Part shown: one piece after another, positions 31,427 to 39,848 of the stretch
How the letters are laid out: each line of letters opens with the position of its first letter
Numbering within the stretch: position 1 is the stretch's first letter
DNA from: an uncultured Prevotellaceae bacterium
Lineage (GTDB): Bacteria > Bacteroidota > Bacteroidia > Bacteroidales > Bacteroidaceae
Length of the DNA: 64,000 bases
Assembly: GCA_900315095.1 (NCBI GenBank)
Contig: OMXS01000016.1
Span: forward strand, 42,472-106,471
Reading direction: 5' to 3'
Position numbers and translations under genes: made by a program
The notes under the pieces: generated by a model
What the model saw: only the letters and a program-made list of their open reading frames with translations
Database searches by the model: none
What the model was told of the DNA's origin: nothing

Positions 31427-33201
31427 TTCTCGAAATATTTTTTCTGTTTTAGTTTCTTTAAAAGCACCTTACTGTCTCCTCCTTTGTCAACAGCCTGTTG
31501 CCAGAACTTCAGCGCAGAAGCGTGGTCACCGCACTTCCAGTAGATGTCACCGGCATGCTCTATCACATCTGCACTTGGTGTTTCGTCGTTCTTCAAGGCC
31601 TGGTCGATGTAGATTTTCGACTCCTCATAGCGACCTTGCATAAACAAAATCCAAGCATAAGTATCAAGATATATGCCGTTGTTAGGCTCTGCTTTCACCG
31701 TAATATAACTCATCTGCTCCGCTTTCTGAAGGTTTTTCCCTGTAAGACTGAGGTAATATGCGTAGTTGTTCAGGCACGGAACGTTGTCGCTTTTCCATAC
31801 AAGGCAACTGTCATAGGCGGCAAATGCTTCCTCTAGCATTCCCTTCGTATGGTACAAATCACCGCGAAGTCCGTAGAAATCGGACACGAGGTCTTTGTTG
31901 CTATCTTCGTTAATCACAGCCACACCGCGGCGCGTTGCATCGATAGCCTCATCCACACGGTCCTGCATATTGTATCCAAGAGCCATGAAATAGTAGAACG
32001 CCATGTCGTCGGGGTTATACTGTTGGGCAGTACGACATAGGTCAATGACACGGTCGAAGTCTTTTCTTCCCCATGCCGACTGTATCAACTGTAGGCGCGC
32101 ACCTGCCTCGTCAGGAGCAATCTCCAGCGCTTTCTCGAGCACCACATCTATAGTATCCTGCGGATATTCTTTAAGTTTCAAGTAACTGGCATAGAGCTCT
32201 GTCATGTCGGGGGTGGTCTGCGGCTCTGCAAGAATGCGCTGGAAGAGTCGTATAATCTCAAGACTGCCGGCGCCCACTCGCTCGTTTTCATCAACCACTT
32301 GCCTTAAGATATGTATCTTTGTTGCCGAAGGTGTCTTGCTGCTTATGAGAACTTTCTCTATCATGTCTTGCGCCAGAGAGTCCTCGCCCACCTGCTTATA
32401 ATAGTCGAGCATCGACATCTGGGCAGAGACATTGTCGGGTTCCTGCTCCAACACCGCCTCATACTCATCAAGAGCATCGTCCTCTCTGCCGTTCTGCAAC
32501 AACCAATTACCCATCATCACACGGTAGTTGAGATCGTTAGGATACTTGTCTGATAGTTGCTTCAGAGCGTTCAATTCGGCCTTCTTGTCACCTTTCAGCG
32601 AGTAAGCACGCATCTTTGAGAGCGTTATCTGCTCATTGCTGCCTTCCACCTGCTCAATCCTCTCCAACGTACTCACCACTTTATCGTAGTTTTTTTGCTG
32701 GTTATAGAGTTGCGCAAGAATGCTTAGCACATCGGTACGGTCACGGTTGTTCGAGTAAAGTCTTTCGTAAGTATCTATCGCCTTGCCGTAGTTCTGCGTG
32801 TTTATATACGAAAGAGCCAACCGCTCAATATAGATGTCGTTTTGCGGACTGAGCACAGCTGCTCGCTCCATGGAATGCATCGCCATACTGTCTCTGCCGA
32901 GTTCGGTGTAATAAGAGGCTATGGTGAAATAGACCTCTGCGGCATTAGGATTTATAGTAAGACAATGATTCAGCAGGTCAAAGGCAGCATCGTAGTTGCC
33001 TTTGTTCTGCTGTTCAACAGCCTCATAGAAGAAATACTTCATCCGTTGGTCGTCGTTGTGGTTGAGAGGTTCCACCACAACATTCTTCTCACCGCTTATT
33101 GCTTGTTTCACCGATATTGATTTCGGCGTATCGCAAGAAGCGCTGAGCATTAGAATTGTCACAACGACAACGGCAGATGATGCCAAACGTGTTATTTGCA
33201 T
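31423..33201 (-). CDS. Tetratricopeptide repeat lipoprotein
   Basis: The 592-residue product has a lipoprotein signal with lipobox SASC (Cys about 23) and many TPR units across the rest, for example NPNAAEVYFTIASYYTELGR (about 84-103) and EPDNVSAQMSMLDYYKQVGE. TPR arrays form protein-binding solenoids. The gene lies between dut and the DUF4292 lipoprotein gene, an order I recognise as common in Bacteroidetes. It probably works at the periplasmic face with DUF4292 and EnvC, but no specific partner is visible. Confidence 0.85.
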   Translation of the reverse strand: MQITRLASSAVVVVTILMLSASCDTPKSISVKQAISGEKNVVVEPLNHNDDQRMKYFFYEAVEQQNKGNYDAAFDLLNHCLTINPNAAEVYFTIASYYTELGRDSMAMHSMERAAVLSPQNDIYIERLALSYINTQNYGKAIDTYERLYSNNRDRTDVLSILAQLYNQQKNYDKVVSTLERIEQVEGSNEQITLSKMRAYSLKGDKKAELNALKQLSDKYPNDLNYRVMMGNWLLQNGREDDALDEYEAVLEQEPDNVSAQMSMLDYYKQVGEDSLAQDMIEKVLISSKTPSATKIHILRQVVDENERVGAGSLEIIRLFQRILAEPQTTPDMTELYASYLKLKEYPQDTIDVVLEKALEIAPDEAGARLQLIQSAWGRKDFDRVIDLCRTAQQYNPDDMAFYYFMALGYNMQDRVDEAIDATRRGVAVINEDSNKDLVSDFYGLRGDLYHTKGMLEEAFAAYDSCLVWKSDNVPCLNNYAYYLSLTGKNLQKAEQMSYITVKAEPNNGIYLDTYAWILFMQGRYEESKIYIDQALKNDETPSADVIEHAGDIYWKCGDHASALKFWQQAVDKGGDSKVLLKKLKQKKYFEK

Positions 33202-33227
33202 TTATGTATTATGCTTACAACTAATTA

Positions 33228-33674
33228 TTATTTCACTCCCGTATGACCATAACCGCCCTCACCACGTTCAGTCTCATCGAGTACTTCAACAGCGATGAAA
33301 TCGGCAGTTTCATGCTTTGCAATAATCATCTGAGCAATACGCTCGCCATCATTAATAACGAAATCTTTGTCACCAAGGTTTATGAGCAGTACCATCACCT
33401 CCCCACGATAGTCAGCGTCCACCGTTCCTGGAGTGTTGAGAACTGTCAGTCCATGCTTAAGTGCCAATCCGCTACGTGGACGTATCTGCGCCTCGAAACC
33501 AGCGGGCAAAGCAATATGTAAACCTGTTGGGATAAGACGACGTTCCATCGGGTGCAGGGTAATTGCCTCATCGATGTTCGCACGAAGATCCATTCCTGCG
33601 CTTTGAGGGGTTGCATAAGCAGGCAACGGTTGATGACCTTTATTAACTACTTTTACTTGTATCATGTTTACCAT
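33228..33674 (-). CDS. dut: Deoxyuridine 5'-triphosphate nucleotidohydrolase
   Basis: dUTPase converts dUTP to dUMP and pyrophosphate, keeping uracil out of DNA and feeding dTMP synthesis. The 148-residue trimeric-type enzyme has all five motifs: [37 protein letters not shown] and the C-terminal [10 protein letters not shown]. The start MVNMIQVKV offers two ATGs, 33674 and 33665; the second may be the true one. It heads an operon of envelope genes and is divergent from dgt, another nucleotide-pool enzyme. Confidence 0.95.
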   Translation of the reverse strand: MVNMIQVKVVNKGHQPLPAYATPQSAGMDLRANIDEAITLHPMERRLIPTGLHIALPAGFEAQIRPRSGLALKHGLTVLNTPGTVDADYRGEVMVLLINLGDKDFVINDGERIAQMIIAKHETADFIAVEVLDETERGEGGYGHTGVK

Positions 33675-33690
33675 TTGTAATAATAATGTG

Positions 33691-33698
33691 CAAAAATA
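33691..33698 (-). promoter_or_regulatory. dut operon promoter -7 element
   Basis: TATTTTTG on the minus strand, 17 nt above the first possible dut ATG. No clear TTTG at 20 nt. Confidence 0.5.
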
Positions 33699-33762
33699 CG
33701 AAATAAAGATTGTTTGATGAAATTTTTAATATTAAATTAGTCGAAATTACTTCATTTTATAT

Positions 33763-33770
33763 TACTTTTG
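33763..33770 (+). promoter_or_regulatory. dgt promoter -7 element
   Basis: TACTTTTG fits TAnnTTTG, about 100 nt upstream of the dgt ATG. Confidence 0.5.
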
Positions 33771-33871
33771 CACCTACAAGGGCGTTTTAAGATGCAAAAT
33801 CGTGTAATAACTTCCACAACACCACAAAAAGCATGGCAACAAACGACTAATCAAAAGGTATAGGAATAAGT

Positions 33872-35236
33872 ATGGACTGGAACAAACTCCTAACAAACAA
33901 AAGGCTTGGACAAGAATACCGTCACAGCGAGCGACACGACGACAGAACTGAGTTTAAACGCGACTACGACCGTCTTATCTTCTCTGCTCCATTCCGCAGG
34001 CTGCAGAACAAGACTCAGGTGTTCCCGCTTCCGGGCAGCATCTTCGTACACAATAGATTGACCCACTCGCTAGAAGTGGCAAGCGTAGGAATGTCACTAG
34101 GCAACGATGTGGCAAGAAGAATAATCGCAAAAAATCCCCATTTCATCGATACCAACCTGTCTGAAATAGGCACTATTGTGAGTGCAGCATGCCTTGCTCA
34201 CGACATGGGCAACCCTCCCTTCGGCCATTCTGGCGAGAAGGCGATACAAACGTTTTTTACTGAGGGCAAAGGTACATACTTGCAAGACATGGTTTCGCCA
34301 GAATTCTGGTCAGACATTACTCACTTTGAGGGAAACGCTAATGCTTTCCGACTGCTTGCACACCGCTTTAAAGGACGTCGCGAAGGTGGCTTCGTGATGA
34401 CTTATACCACTTTGGCATCGATAGTAAAATACCCCGTTTCATCGACATTAGCAGGCAAGAAAGGGAAGTTTGGGTTCTTCCAAGAAGAGATGCCGACATA
34501 TATTAAAATAGCAAAGGAAATGGGAATACCACAGATTCCTGCACCTGTGATAGAGGGGAACACCGAAAACAACGTCAAGGGCGTAGCCTATGCACGCCAC
34601 CCGTTGGTATACCTTGTGGAGGCTGCAGATGACATTTGCTATGAGATAATGGACATTGAAGATGCCCACAAACTAAAAATCCTCAGTTTCAACGAGACAA
34701 GTGAACTGCTGTTGGGATTCTTTGAAGAGGAGGATCAGGCAAAGATAAGACAGCGCATTGTTGACGAGGGCATTACCGACGACAATGAAAAAGTAATCTA
34801 CATGCGTGCATGCGCCATAGGGAAATTGGAGAACTGCTGTGTTGACACGTTTATGACGCACGAGGAAGAAATCATGAACGGGACTTTCAAGGGCTCACTC
34901 ATCGATGGAATCGATGAAAAACAGCACTCGGCATATAAAAAATGCACCAAGACATCGCTTGCTAAGATATATAATAGCAAGCCTGTTTTGGACGTAGAAT
35001 TGAGCGGTTTCAAAATAATGGCGACACTAATGGAAACGTTCATAGAGGCTGCTGTTCATCCCGACCGTTTTTACTCACAACAACTGATACAACGGGTGAG
35101 CAGTCAGTACGACATCTACTCGTCTGACCTTGAAACCAGAATTATGGCAATCATTGACTACATAAGCGGAATGACTGATGTCTATGCACTTGAAATTTAC
35201 CAGAAAATCAACGGTATCTCATTGCCGATCGTTTAG
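33872..35236 (+). CDS. dgt: Deoxyguanosinetriphosphate triphosphohydrolase
   Basis: The 454-residue HD-domain enzyme resembles dGTPases, which cleave dNTPs to nucleoside and triphosphate. The start has DRTEFKRDYDRLIFSAPFRR and RLTHSLEVASVG with the first His. The HD pair is in CLAHDMGNPPFGHSGE (about 110-125), and EAADDICYEIMDIED supplies a later metal residue. Length and order fit family members of about 450 residues. It is divergent from dut and ends at a bidirectional terminator shared with the acyltransferase gene. Confidence 0.9.
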   Translation: MDWNKLLTNKRLGQEYRHSERHDDRTEFKRDYDRLIFSAPFRRLQNKTQVFPLPGSIFVHNRLTHSLEVASVGMSLGNDVARRIIAKNPHFIDTNLSEIGTIVSAACLAHDMGNPPFGHSGEKAIQTFFTEGKGTYLQDMVSPEFWSDITHFEGNANAFRLLAHRFKGRREGGFVMTYTTLASIVKYPVSSTLAGKKGKFGFFQEEMPTYIKIAKEMGIPQIPAPVIEGNTENNVKGVAYARHPLVYLVEAADDICYEIMDIEDAHKLKILSFNETSELLLGFFEEEDQAKIRQRIVDEGITDDNEKVIYMRACAIGKLENCCVDTFMTHEEEIMNGTFKGSLIDGIDEKQHSAYKKCTKTSLAKIYNSKPVLDVELSGFKIMATLMETFIEAAVHPDRFYSQQLIQRVSSQYDIYSSDLETRIMAIIDYISGMTDVYALEIYQKINGISLPIV

Positions 35237-35255
35237 TTAATAGTATAAAGAAAAA

Positions 35256-35292
35256 GGAGGTAAAAGGTTTTATGTGTCCTTTTACCTCCCTT
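35256..35292. terminator. Bidirectional terminator between dgt and the acyltransferase gene
   Basis: A perfect 12-bp stem GGAGGTAAAAGG (35256-35267) and CCTTTTACCTCC (35278-35289), flanked by A-rich and T-rich sequence, sits between two convergent genes. Confidence 0.85.
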
Positions 35293-35309
35293 TATCTTCT
35301 ATTTATATT

Positions 35310-36302
35310 CTATTTTTCCTTATAAATCACTTTGTTGGCACCACTCGTTATGCGAAAATCCTCGGGATGTTGCTTGACATACGAATCGATATGTCGCACG
35401 CGTTTCTCCTCAAGAATCTCGTCAACTGCTATGAGAATGCCAGTTTCCTCTACATCGCCGAAACCATAATTTATCGCTGTTCCAAAAAGTTTCATCGTCG
35501 GACTGAGGTTCATATAAGCATTCACCAATGGCGGGATGTTATAACCCATGTTGCGTATCTCATTGTTCAAGATTCGGTAGTCCGCCTTGAAGTCATCCTC
35601 GCTGAAAAGTTTTGCCAATTCTGCGGGGTCAGTTTCAATTTTCAGCGGTTTCATCGGTGTTATGAGGTTATCTTTATCGTCGAAATGCTTCTTAAGGAAA
35701 TAAAGTATCATGTCTCGTCCTCTACGTATGTAAGATGGGTACATTGTCATCTTTCCGAAGAAATATTTCACATTAGGCATTATAACGGTAAGTGCCCCGA
35801 GTCCGTCCCAAAGGTTATCAAGGGCAAAGATACTCTTAGTATTTTTCTGAACGTTCTGGTACTCTAAAGAGACGAACGAACGACCAAGTTCTATTGTATA
35901 AGGCATGTACTCCTTGATGAAACGGTCGGAGAAATGAAACATGTGACTCGTTGCCAATATGGGTTGTCCGTTATCGTCGAGTTCCCAGTCGGTGCCACAT
36001 AGATAACGGTAACCTCCGATGATTTCCTCTTCGTCTGGATTCCATACAATCAACTGCTTATAACAGTTTTCGCAGATGTCGAACTCATCGATATCCATGC
36101 TTTTCCCTGTTCCTCCACCTGCTTCACGGAATGCAATCTCGCGCAGTCGTCCAATCTCCTTCATGGTATTGGGCGCGTTGTGTGCTGTAACGATGTATAT
36201 CTCGTTATTGCTCTTGTTGGTCATTCTGAGTTGCCTCTCAGGTGTCAGTTCCGCTTTCAGCAACTCTCGGTTAATAGGCTGGATTATCTCTTGTTCCATC
36301 AT
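35310..36302 (-). CDS. GNAT/hemolysin-type N-acyltransferase, GlsB-like
   Basis: The 330-residue product resembles OlsB/hemolysin-type N-acyltransferases, with REIAFREAGGGTGKSMDIDE (about 52-71), IVWNPDEEEIIGGYRYLCG (about 87-105) and an ELGRSFVSLEY block (about 144-154). In Bacteroides thetaiotaomicron a related protein, GlsB, attaches a 3-hydroxy fatty acid to glycine, the first step of glycine lipid synthesis. The gene lies 17 nt downstream of an O-acyltransferase homologue, the same pairing as glsB/glsA. Function is inferred from homology and pairing; ornithine or other amines remain possible acceptors. Confidence 0.72.
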   Translation of the reverse strand: MMEQEIIQPINRELLKAELTPERQLRMTNKSNNEIYIVTAHNAPNTMKEIGRLREIAFREAGGGTGKSMDIDEFDICENCYKQLIVWNPDEEEIIGGYRYLCGTDWELDDNGQPILATSHMFHFSDRFIKEYMPYTIELGRSFVSLEYQNVQKNTKSIFALDNLWDGLGALTVIMPNVKYFFGKMTMYPSYIRRGRDMILYFLKKHFDDKDNLITPMKPLKIETDPAELAKLFSEDDFKADYRILNNEIRNMGYNIPPLVNAYMNLSPTMKLFGTAINYGFGDVEETGILIAVDEILEEKRVRHIDSYVKQHPEDFRITSGANKVIYKEK

Positions 36303-36319
36303 CTGTTATTGTAATAAAG

Positions 36320-37147
36320 TCACAGTTCGTACACTCTGTCATAAACAAATTTCACCCATTCCATCGGTGATCTCGACTTGTCAAAGGTCTGCCAGGGTAT
36401 GGGTTTGCCAAACGACACCTTGAACGTTTTATGCACGTTCTTGTACATCTCGTCTACAAGGAACAGCATGGCTATATTCACCTTCTTAATATGCCTGTCG
36501 CTGAAGTTAGCGAGGCGGTAGAAGAAATTGGAATTCTGCCCGCTGAAATGTATCGGAACAATGTCGCGCTTATATTCTATGCTCTTTGAAAGGAATGTCT
36601 TTTTCCAAGGCAGGTCGCGAATCTCGCCGTTTATCTTTCGCGAACACAGTCCCGCAGGGAACATCAGCATGTGATAGTCGCTTTGGAATCCTGTCTCCAC
36701 CATTGCAGGAAAATTGCGGCTCTGGCTGCCGGTCTTGTTTATAGGAATGCAGAGGGGCGCCAGTCCTGGGAGATTCATCAACAGGTCGTTAACGAGATAG
36801 CGGAAACGGCTGTCGTACTTTCGACCTATAATAGAGCCAAGAGCCACACCATCGATGCCACCAAGCGGATGATTGCTCACGAAGGTGTATAATTTTCCAT
36901 CGTCTTTAGACGGCAGATTCTCCTCGCCCTCAAATTCAAGAGTCATGTCAAGATAACGGACACATTCCTCAAGCCACGGTGTTCCTGTCAGTTCACGGCT
37001 ATCCCAGAGGAACTTGTTCACCTCGTCTTGATGAGCGATTTTCTTCAACCACGAGACTACTGGCGCAGGCACATACTTTGCCTTTGCACCCATTTTTCCC
37101 TTAAGGATTTCGTTTATGTCTATCGTTTTCTCGGTTATCTGACTCAT
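36320..37147 (-). CDS. 1-acyl-glycerol-3-phosphate-type O-acyltransferase, GlsA-like
   Basis: The 275-residue product starts MSQITEKTIDINEILKGKMG. It belongs to the PlsC-like acyltransferases: SNHPLGGIDGVALGSIIG supplies a variant of the catalytic HX4D motif (HPLGGID), and MLMFPAGLCSRK the downstream substrate block. In glycine lipid synthesis GlsA adds the second acyl chain to the hydroxyl made available by GlsB. The 303-residue frame starts upstream, but the ATG at 37147 is 20 nt below a TAnnTTTG element. It heads a two-gene operon. Confidence 0.72.
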   Translation of the reverse strand: MSQITEKTIDINEILKGKMGAKAKYVPAPVVSWLKKIAHQDEVNKFLWDSRELTGTPWLEECVRYLDMTLEFEGEENLPSKDDGKLYTFVSNHPLGGIDGVALGSIIGRKYDSRFRYLVNDLLMNLPGLAPLCIPINKTGSQSRNFPAMVETGFQSDYHMLMFPAGLCSRKINGEIRDLPWKKTFLSKSIEYKRDIVPIHFSGQNSNFFYRLANFSDRHIKKVNIAMLFLVDEMYKNVHKTFKVSFGKPIPWQTFDKSRSPMEWVKFVYDRVYEL

Positions 37148-37167
37148 TTTTCTGCAAAAACTATTTG

Positions 37168-37175
37168 CAAAAATA
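37168..37175 (-). promoter_or_regulatory. Promoter of the acyltransferase operon
   Basis: TATTTTTG on the minus strand, 20 nt above the chosen ATG at 37147. Confidence 0.5.
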
Positions 37176-37379
37176 CACCTTATTTTTGAATATCTTACCT
37201 TTTTATCGAAAAAGTTACTAAAAAATTGCAAATCGTTTGTTTTTTAACACATCAAACATGCCGATTGCGACTTTCGCGAAACGATATGCGACATTGATGA
37301 ACAATTAGAATACAAAGTGGAGATAAAATCGACTCTACCCCTCCTCAATCACTCCGTAAGAGATAAACGGTACCGTCTT

Positions 37380-37510
37380 GCACACCCATACTACATCCTT
37401 TGAGGAACGAATAGTGCTTCTTGACTTTCCAAACAAGGGTCTTTTAGCATGCGAAAGATGCCCTTTGAGCACATGAAAAAGGTCCTTTGGGGATGCGATT
37501 AAGGGCATAT
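37380..37510 (-). repeat. Array of six 21-22-bp degenerate units
   Basis: Read on the plus strand, units begin at 37380, 37402, 37423, 37445, 37467 and 37489. Most end in (A/G)TCCTTT or GCCCTTT. Sequence varies widely between units, yet the length is 22 in five and 21 in one. Some units contain GCATGC or GCGAAAGATGCCC half-palindromes. On the minus strand the words AAAGGGCATC and AAAGGACC recall the array at 50044-50131. It lies between the glycine-lipid genes and mraZ. Confidence 0.7.
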
Positions 37511-37691
37511 CGATAACCGATATTGGCATTTTACCTACTAACCCGCAGAAATTGGGACACAAAAACATGGATATTTTTCTACTAAAGAGCAATTTTGAAC
37601 TTTCAGGAACGGGTAAAACGTCCAACAAGTTTTATCGACAGACGGCGTCAACTGCTAAAAAAACCTAAAAATGCAGTATTTTTCTATTTTT

Positions 37692-37734
37692 GTGGTGGAA
37701 AGTGGTGGAAAGTGGTGGAAATTGTGTAACTTTG
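37692..37734 (+). promoter_or_regulatory. mraZ promoter with triple direct repeat (likely MraZ operator)
   Basis: Three exact copies of GTGGTGGAAA (37692-37701, 37702-37711, 37712-37721) lie directly upstream of a TAACTTTG -7 element (37727-37734). MraZ proteins bind short direct repeats in their own promoters; in Mollicutes the reported box is AAAGTGK plus 3 nt, a 10-bp period that AAAGTGGTGG matches. The repeats cover the position expected for the -33 box, fitting autorepression. Confidence 0.72.
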
Positions 37735-37760
37735 CCGCATATATTTATTAATAAGAACGC

Positions 37761-38228
37761 ATGAGGTTTTTAGGCAACATAGAAGCAAAGGTTGACGCGA
37801 AGGGAAGAGCCTTTCTCCCAGCCACTTTCCGCAAGGTGCTACAGTCATCGGGCGAAGAAAGTCTCGTTATGCGCATGGACCCTCACCAGAAATGCATCGT
37901 GCTCTATCCCGAAAGTGTATGGAACAGCGAGATGGACGCTATGGAGAGCCGTCTTGGCAGATGGAACCGTGCAGAGCAGCAGATATACCGTCAGTTCGTA
38001 TCGATGGTTGAACTGGTGACTCTCGACGGCAACGGACGTTTCCTTGTACCGAAGCGATACCTTCAAAAGGCAGGCATCAGTCAGAATGTCAGATTCATCG
38101 GAGTACGCAACACCATTGAAATGTGGGACATTGAAGAACTGGAAAGTCAGTTCATCGGCGCTGAGGAGTTCTCGCAACTCTTCGAAAAGATGATGTCAGA
38201 GCCAGAGCCTCAGGCACCAGAGAAATAA
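37761..38228 (+). CDS. mraZ: Transcriptional regulator / division protein MraZ
   Basis: MraZ is a ring-forming DNA-binding protein that controls the dcw cluster. The 155-residue product holds the two expected half-domains, each with the DXXXR motif: DAKGRAFLPATFRK (about 12-25) and DGNGRFLVPKRYLQK (about 90-104). Length is usual. It is the first gene of the cell-wall and division cluster and is preceded by three 10-bp repeats that look like its own operator. rsmH follows 64 nt downstream. Confidence 0.95.
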   Translation: MRFLGNIEAKVDAKGRAFLPATFRKVLQSSGEESLVMRMDPHQKCIVLYPESVWNSEMDAMESRLGRWNRAEQQIYRQFVSMVELVTLDGNGRFLVPKRYLQKAGISQNVRFIGVRNTIEMWDIEELESQFIGAEEFSQLFEKMMSEPEPQAPEK

Positions 38229-38292
38229 TCTGGGGCATGAGAATCCTCTAAGGAAAGAGAACTAAGAAAGAGAACAAACCATATAATAGGCA

Positions 38293-39207
38293 ATGTCTAT
38301 GCAAGTCTACCACACTCCTGTATTGCTCAACGAGAGCATTGACGGACTAAACATCCACAAGGGAGGCGTTTATGTAGACGTGACATTCGGCGGCGGCGGA
38401 CATAGCAGAGAGATAATCTCACGGTTCAAGGGCGGCGAACATCTCTACAGCTTCGACCAAGACGCTGATGCAGAAAAGAACATAGGGGCAATAGACACAG
38501 CACAGTTCACCTTCGTGAGAAGTAATTTCAGGTATCTGAAAAACTGGATGCGCTACTACGGTATAGAGAAGATAGACGGACTGCTTGCCGACCTAGGGGT
38601 GTCGAGCCATCATTTCGACGATGAGACAAGAGGTTTCTCATTTCGTTTCGATGCCCCACTCGACATGAGGATGAACAAGAGAGCAGGCAAAACGGCTGCA
38701 GAGATACTGAACAATGAAAGCGAGGAACGGCTCGCAGACATATTCTACATATACGGAGAACTGAAAAACTCAAGGCGCATTGCGGCGGCTATAGTGAAAA
38801 ACCGAGAGCAGAAAAGCATCGAAACGACGCAAGACTTCATGAATGTGGTGGAACCGTTGTTCAAGAAAGAACGTGAAAAGAAAGACCTCGCCCGACTGTT
38901 TCAGGCGCTGCGCATAGAAGTGAATCATGAAATGGACGCGCTGAGAGACATGCTGAAAGCTGCATCCGAACTGCTCGTTCCTGGCGGAAGACTATCGATG
39001 ATTACATATCACTCACTAGAAGACCGCATCGTGAAAAACGTGATGAAGACTGGTAACGCCGAAGGCAAAGTTGCGCAGGATTTCTTCGGAAGGATAGAGT
39101 CGCCGTTCATGCTGGTCAACAACAAGGTTATCACACCTCAACAAGACGAAATCGAGAGTAACCCCCGCAGCCGTAGCGCTAAACTAAGAATTGCAGAAAA
39201 GAGATGA
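38293..39207 (+). CDS. rsmH: 16S rRNA (cytosine-1402-N4)-methyltransferase
   Basis: RsmH methylates the N4 of C1402 in the ribosomal decoding centre using S-adenosylmethionine. The 304-residue product has HTPVLLNESIDGL at the start, the SAM-binding VDVTFGGGGHS (about 28-38), LADLGVSSHHFDD (about 98-110) and a C-terminal SRSAKLRIAEKR. Its stop overlaps the start of ftsL by 4 bp (ATGA), as usual in this cluster. Confidence 0.95.
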   Translation: MSMQVYHTPVLLNESIDGLNIHKGGVYVDVTFGGGGHSREIISRFKGGEHLYSFDQDADAEKNIGAIDTAQFTFVRSNFRYLKNWMRYYGIEKIDGLLADLGVSSHHFDDETRGFSFRFDAPLDMRMNKRAGKTAAEILNNESEERLADIFYIYGELKNSRRIAAAIVKNREQKSIETTQDFMNVVEPLFKKEREKKDLARLFQALRIEVNHEMDALRDMLKAASELLVPGGRLSMITYHSLEDRIVKNVMKTGNAEGKVAQDFFGRIESPFMLVNNKVITPQQDEIESNPRSRSAKLRIAEKR

Positions 39208-39848
39208 AAGACGAAGATATAAAGAAAGACAACCAAGTAGAGGCAGACGATATGATTGTGGATGCCGAATACGAGGAGGTGGAAACGAAAGACGAAGACG
39301 CGCCGAAAGACGAGTCGAAGACCGACGTGGACACCAGCGACGAGAAGATAAAGGCAGACGAGAAGAAAGAGAAAGAGGACGAAGAAAAGAAGGCTAAGGA
39401 GGAGAAAGTAAAAAAGGAGAAGGAAGAAAAGGAGAAAGAGAAAAGGGAAAAGGAAGAGAAAGAAGTGGAGTCGCTGGCTCTGACTATACAGAACCAGGCA
39501 CGCGAGGACGAGCAACCTTTGTCAAAGACTCTCTCATTCAGGAAAATACTGGGTGGTGACTTCTTCACCGCAGAGTTCATGAAGAAGAATGTGGGAGTGA
39601 TAGTGCTTATCGTTGGTTTCACTCTTGTGTATATCGCCAACCGCTACAGCTGCCAGAACGACCTGTTGGAGATTGACCGTATGAATAAGGTTCTGCAGGA
39701 CTCGAAGTACAAGGCATTGTCCGCTGCAAGCGAACTAACAGAAAAATGCCGTGAGACACATGTGCTAGAGATGTTGAGACACAACAAAGACAGCGTGCTG
39801 AAACAAGCGAGCCAACCACCTTATATTATTAATGTAGAAGAGAAATGA
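39204..39848 (+). CDS. ftsL: FtsL-like division protein with charged N-terminal extension
   Basis: The 214-residue bitopic protein has a single membrane helix (about 131-149: VGVIVLIVGFTLVYIANRY) followed by a short helical periplasmic part with heptad-like spacing. Position between rsmH and ftsI, size and topology identify FtsL, which helps recruit FtsW/FtsI. It is unusual in its long cytoplasmic start: about 115 residues of almost pure Lys/Glu/Asp, such as DEEKKAKEEKVKKEKEEKEK. Typical FtsL N-termini are much shorter. It overlaps both neighbours by 4 bp. Confidence 0.85.
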   Translation: MKDEDIKKDNQVEADDMIVDAEYEEVETKDEDAPKDESKTDVDTSDEKIKADEKKEKEDEEKKAKEEKVKKEKEEKEKEKREKEEKEVESLALTIQNQAREDEQPLSKTLSFRKILGGDFFTAEFMKKNVGVIVLIVGFTLVYIANRYSCQNDLLEIDRMNKVLQDSKYKALSAASELTEKCRETHVLEMLRHNKDSVLKQASQPPYIINVEEK

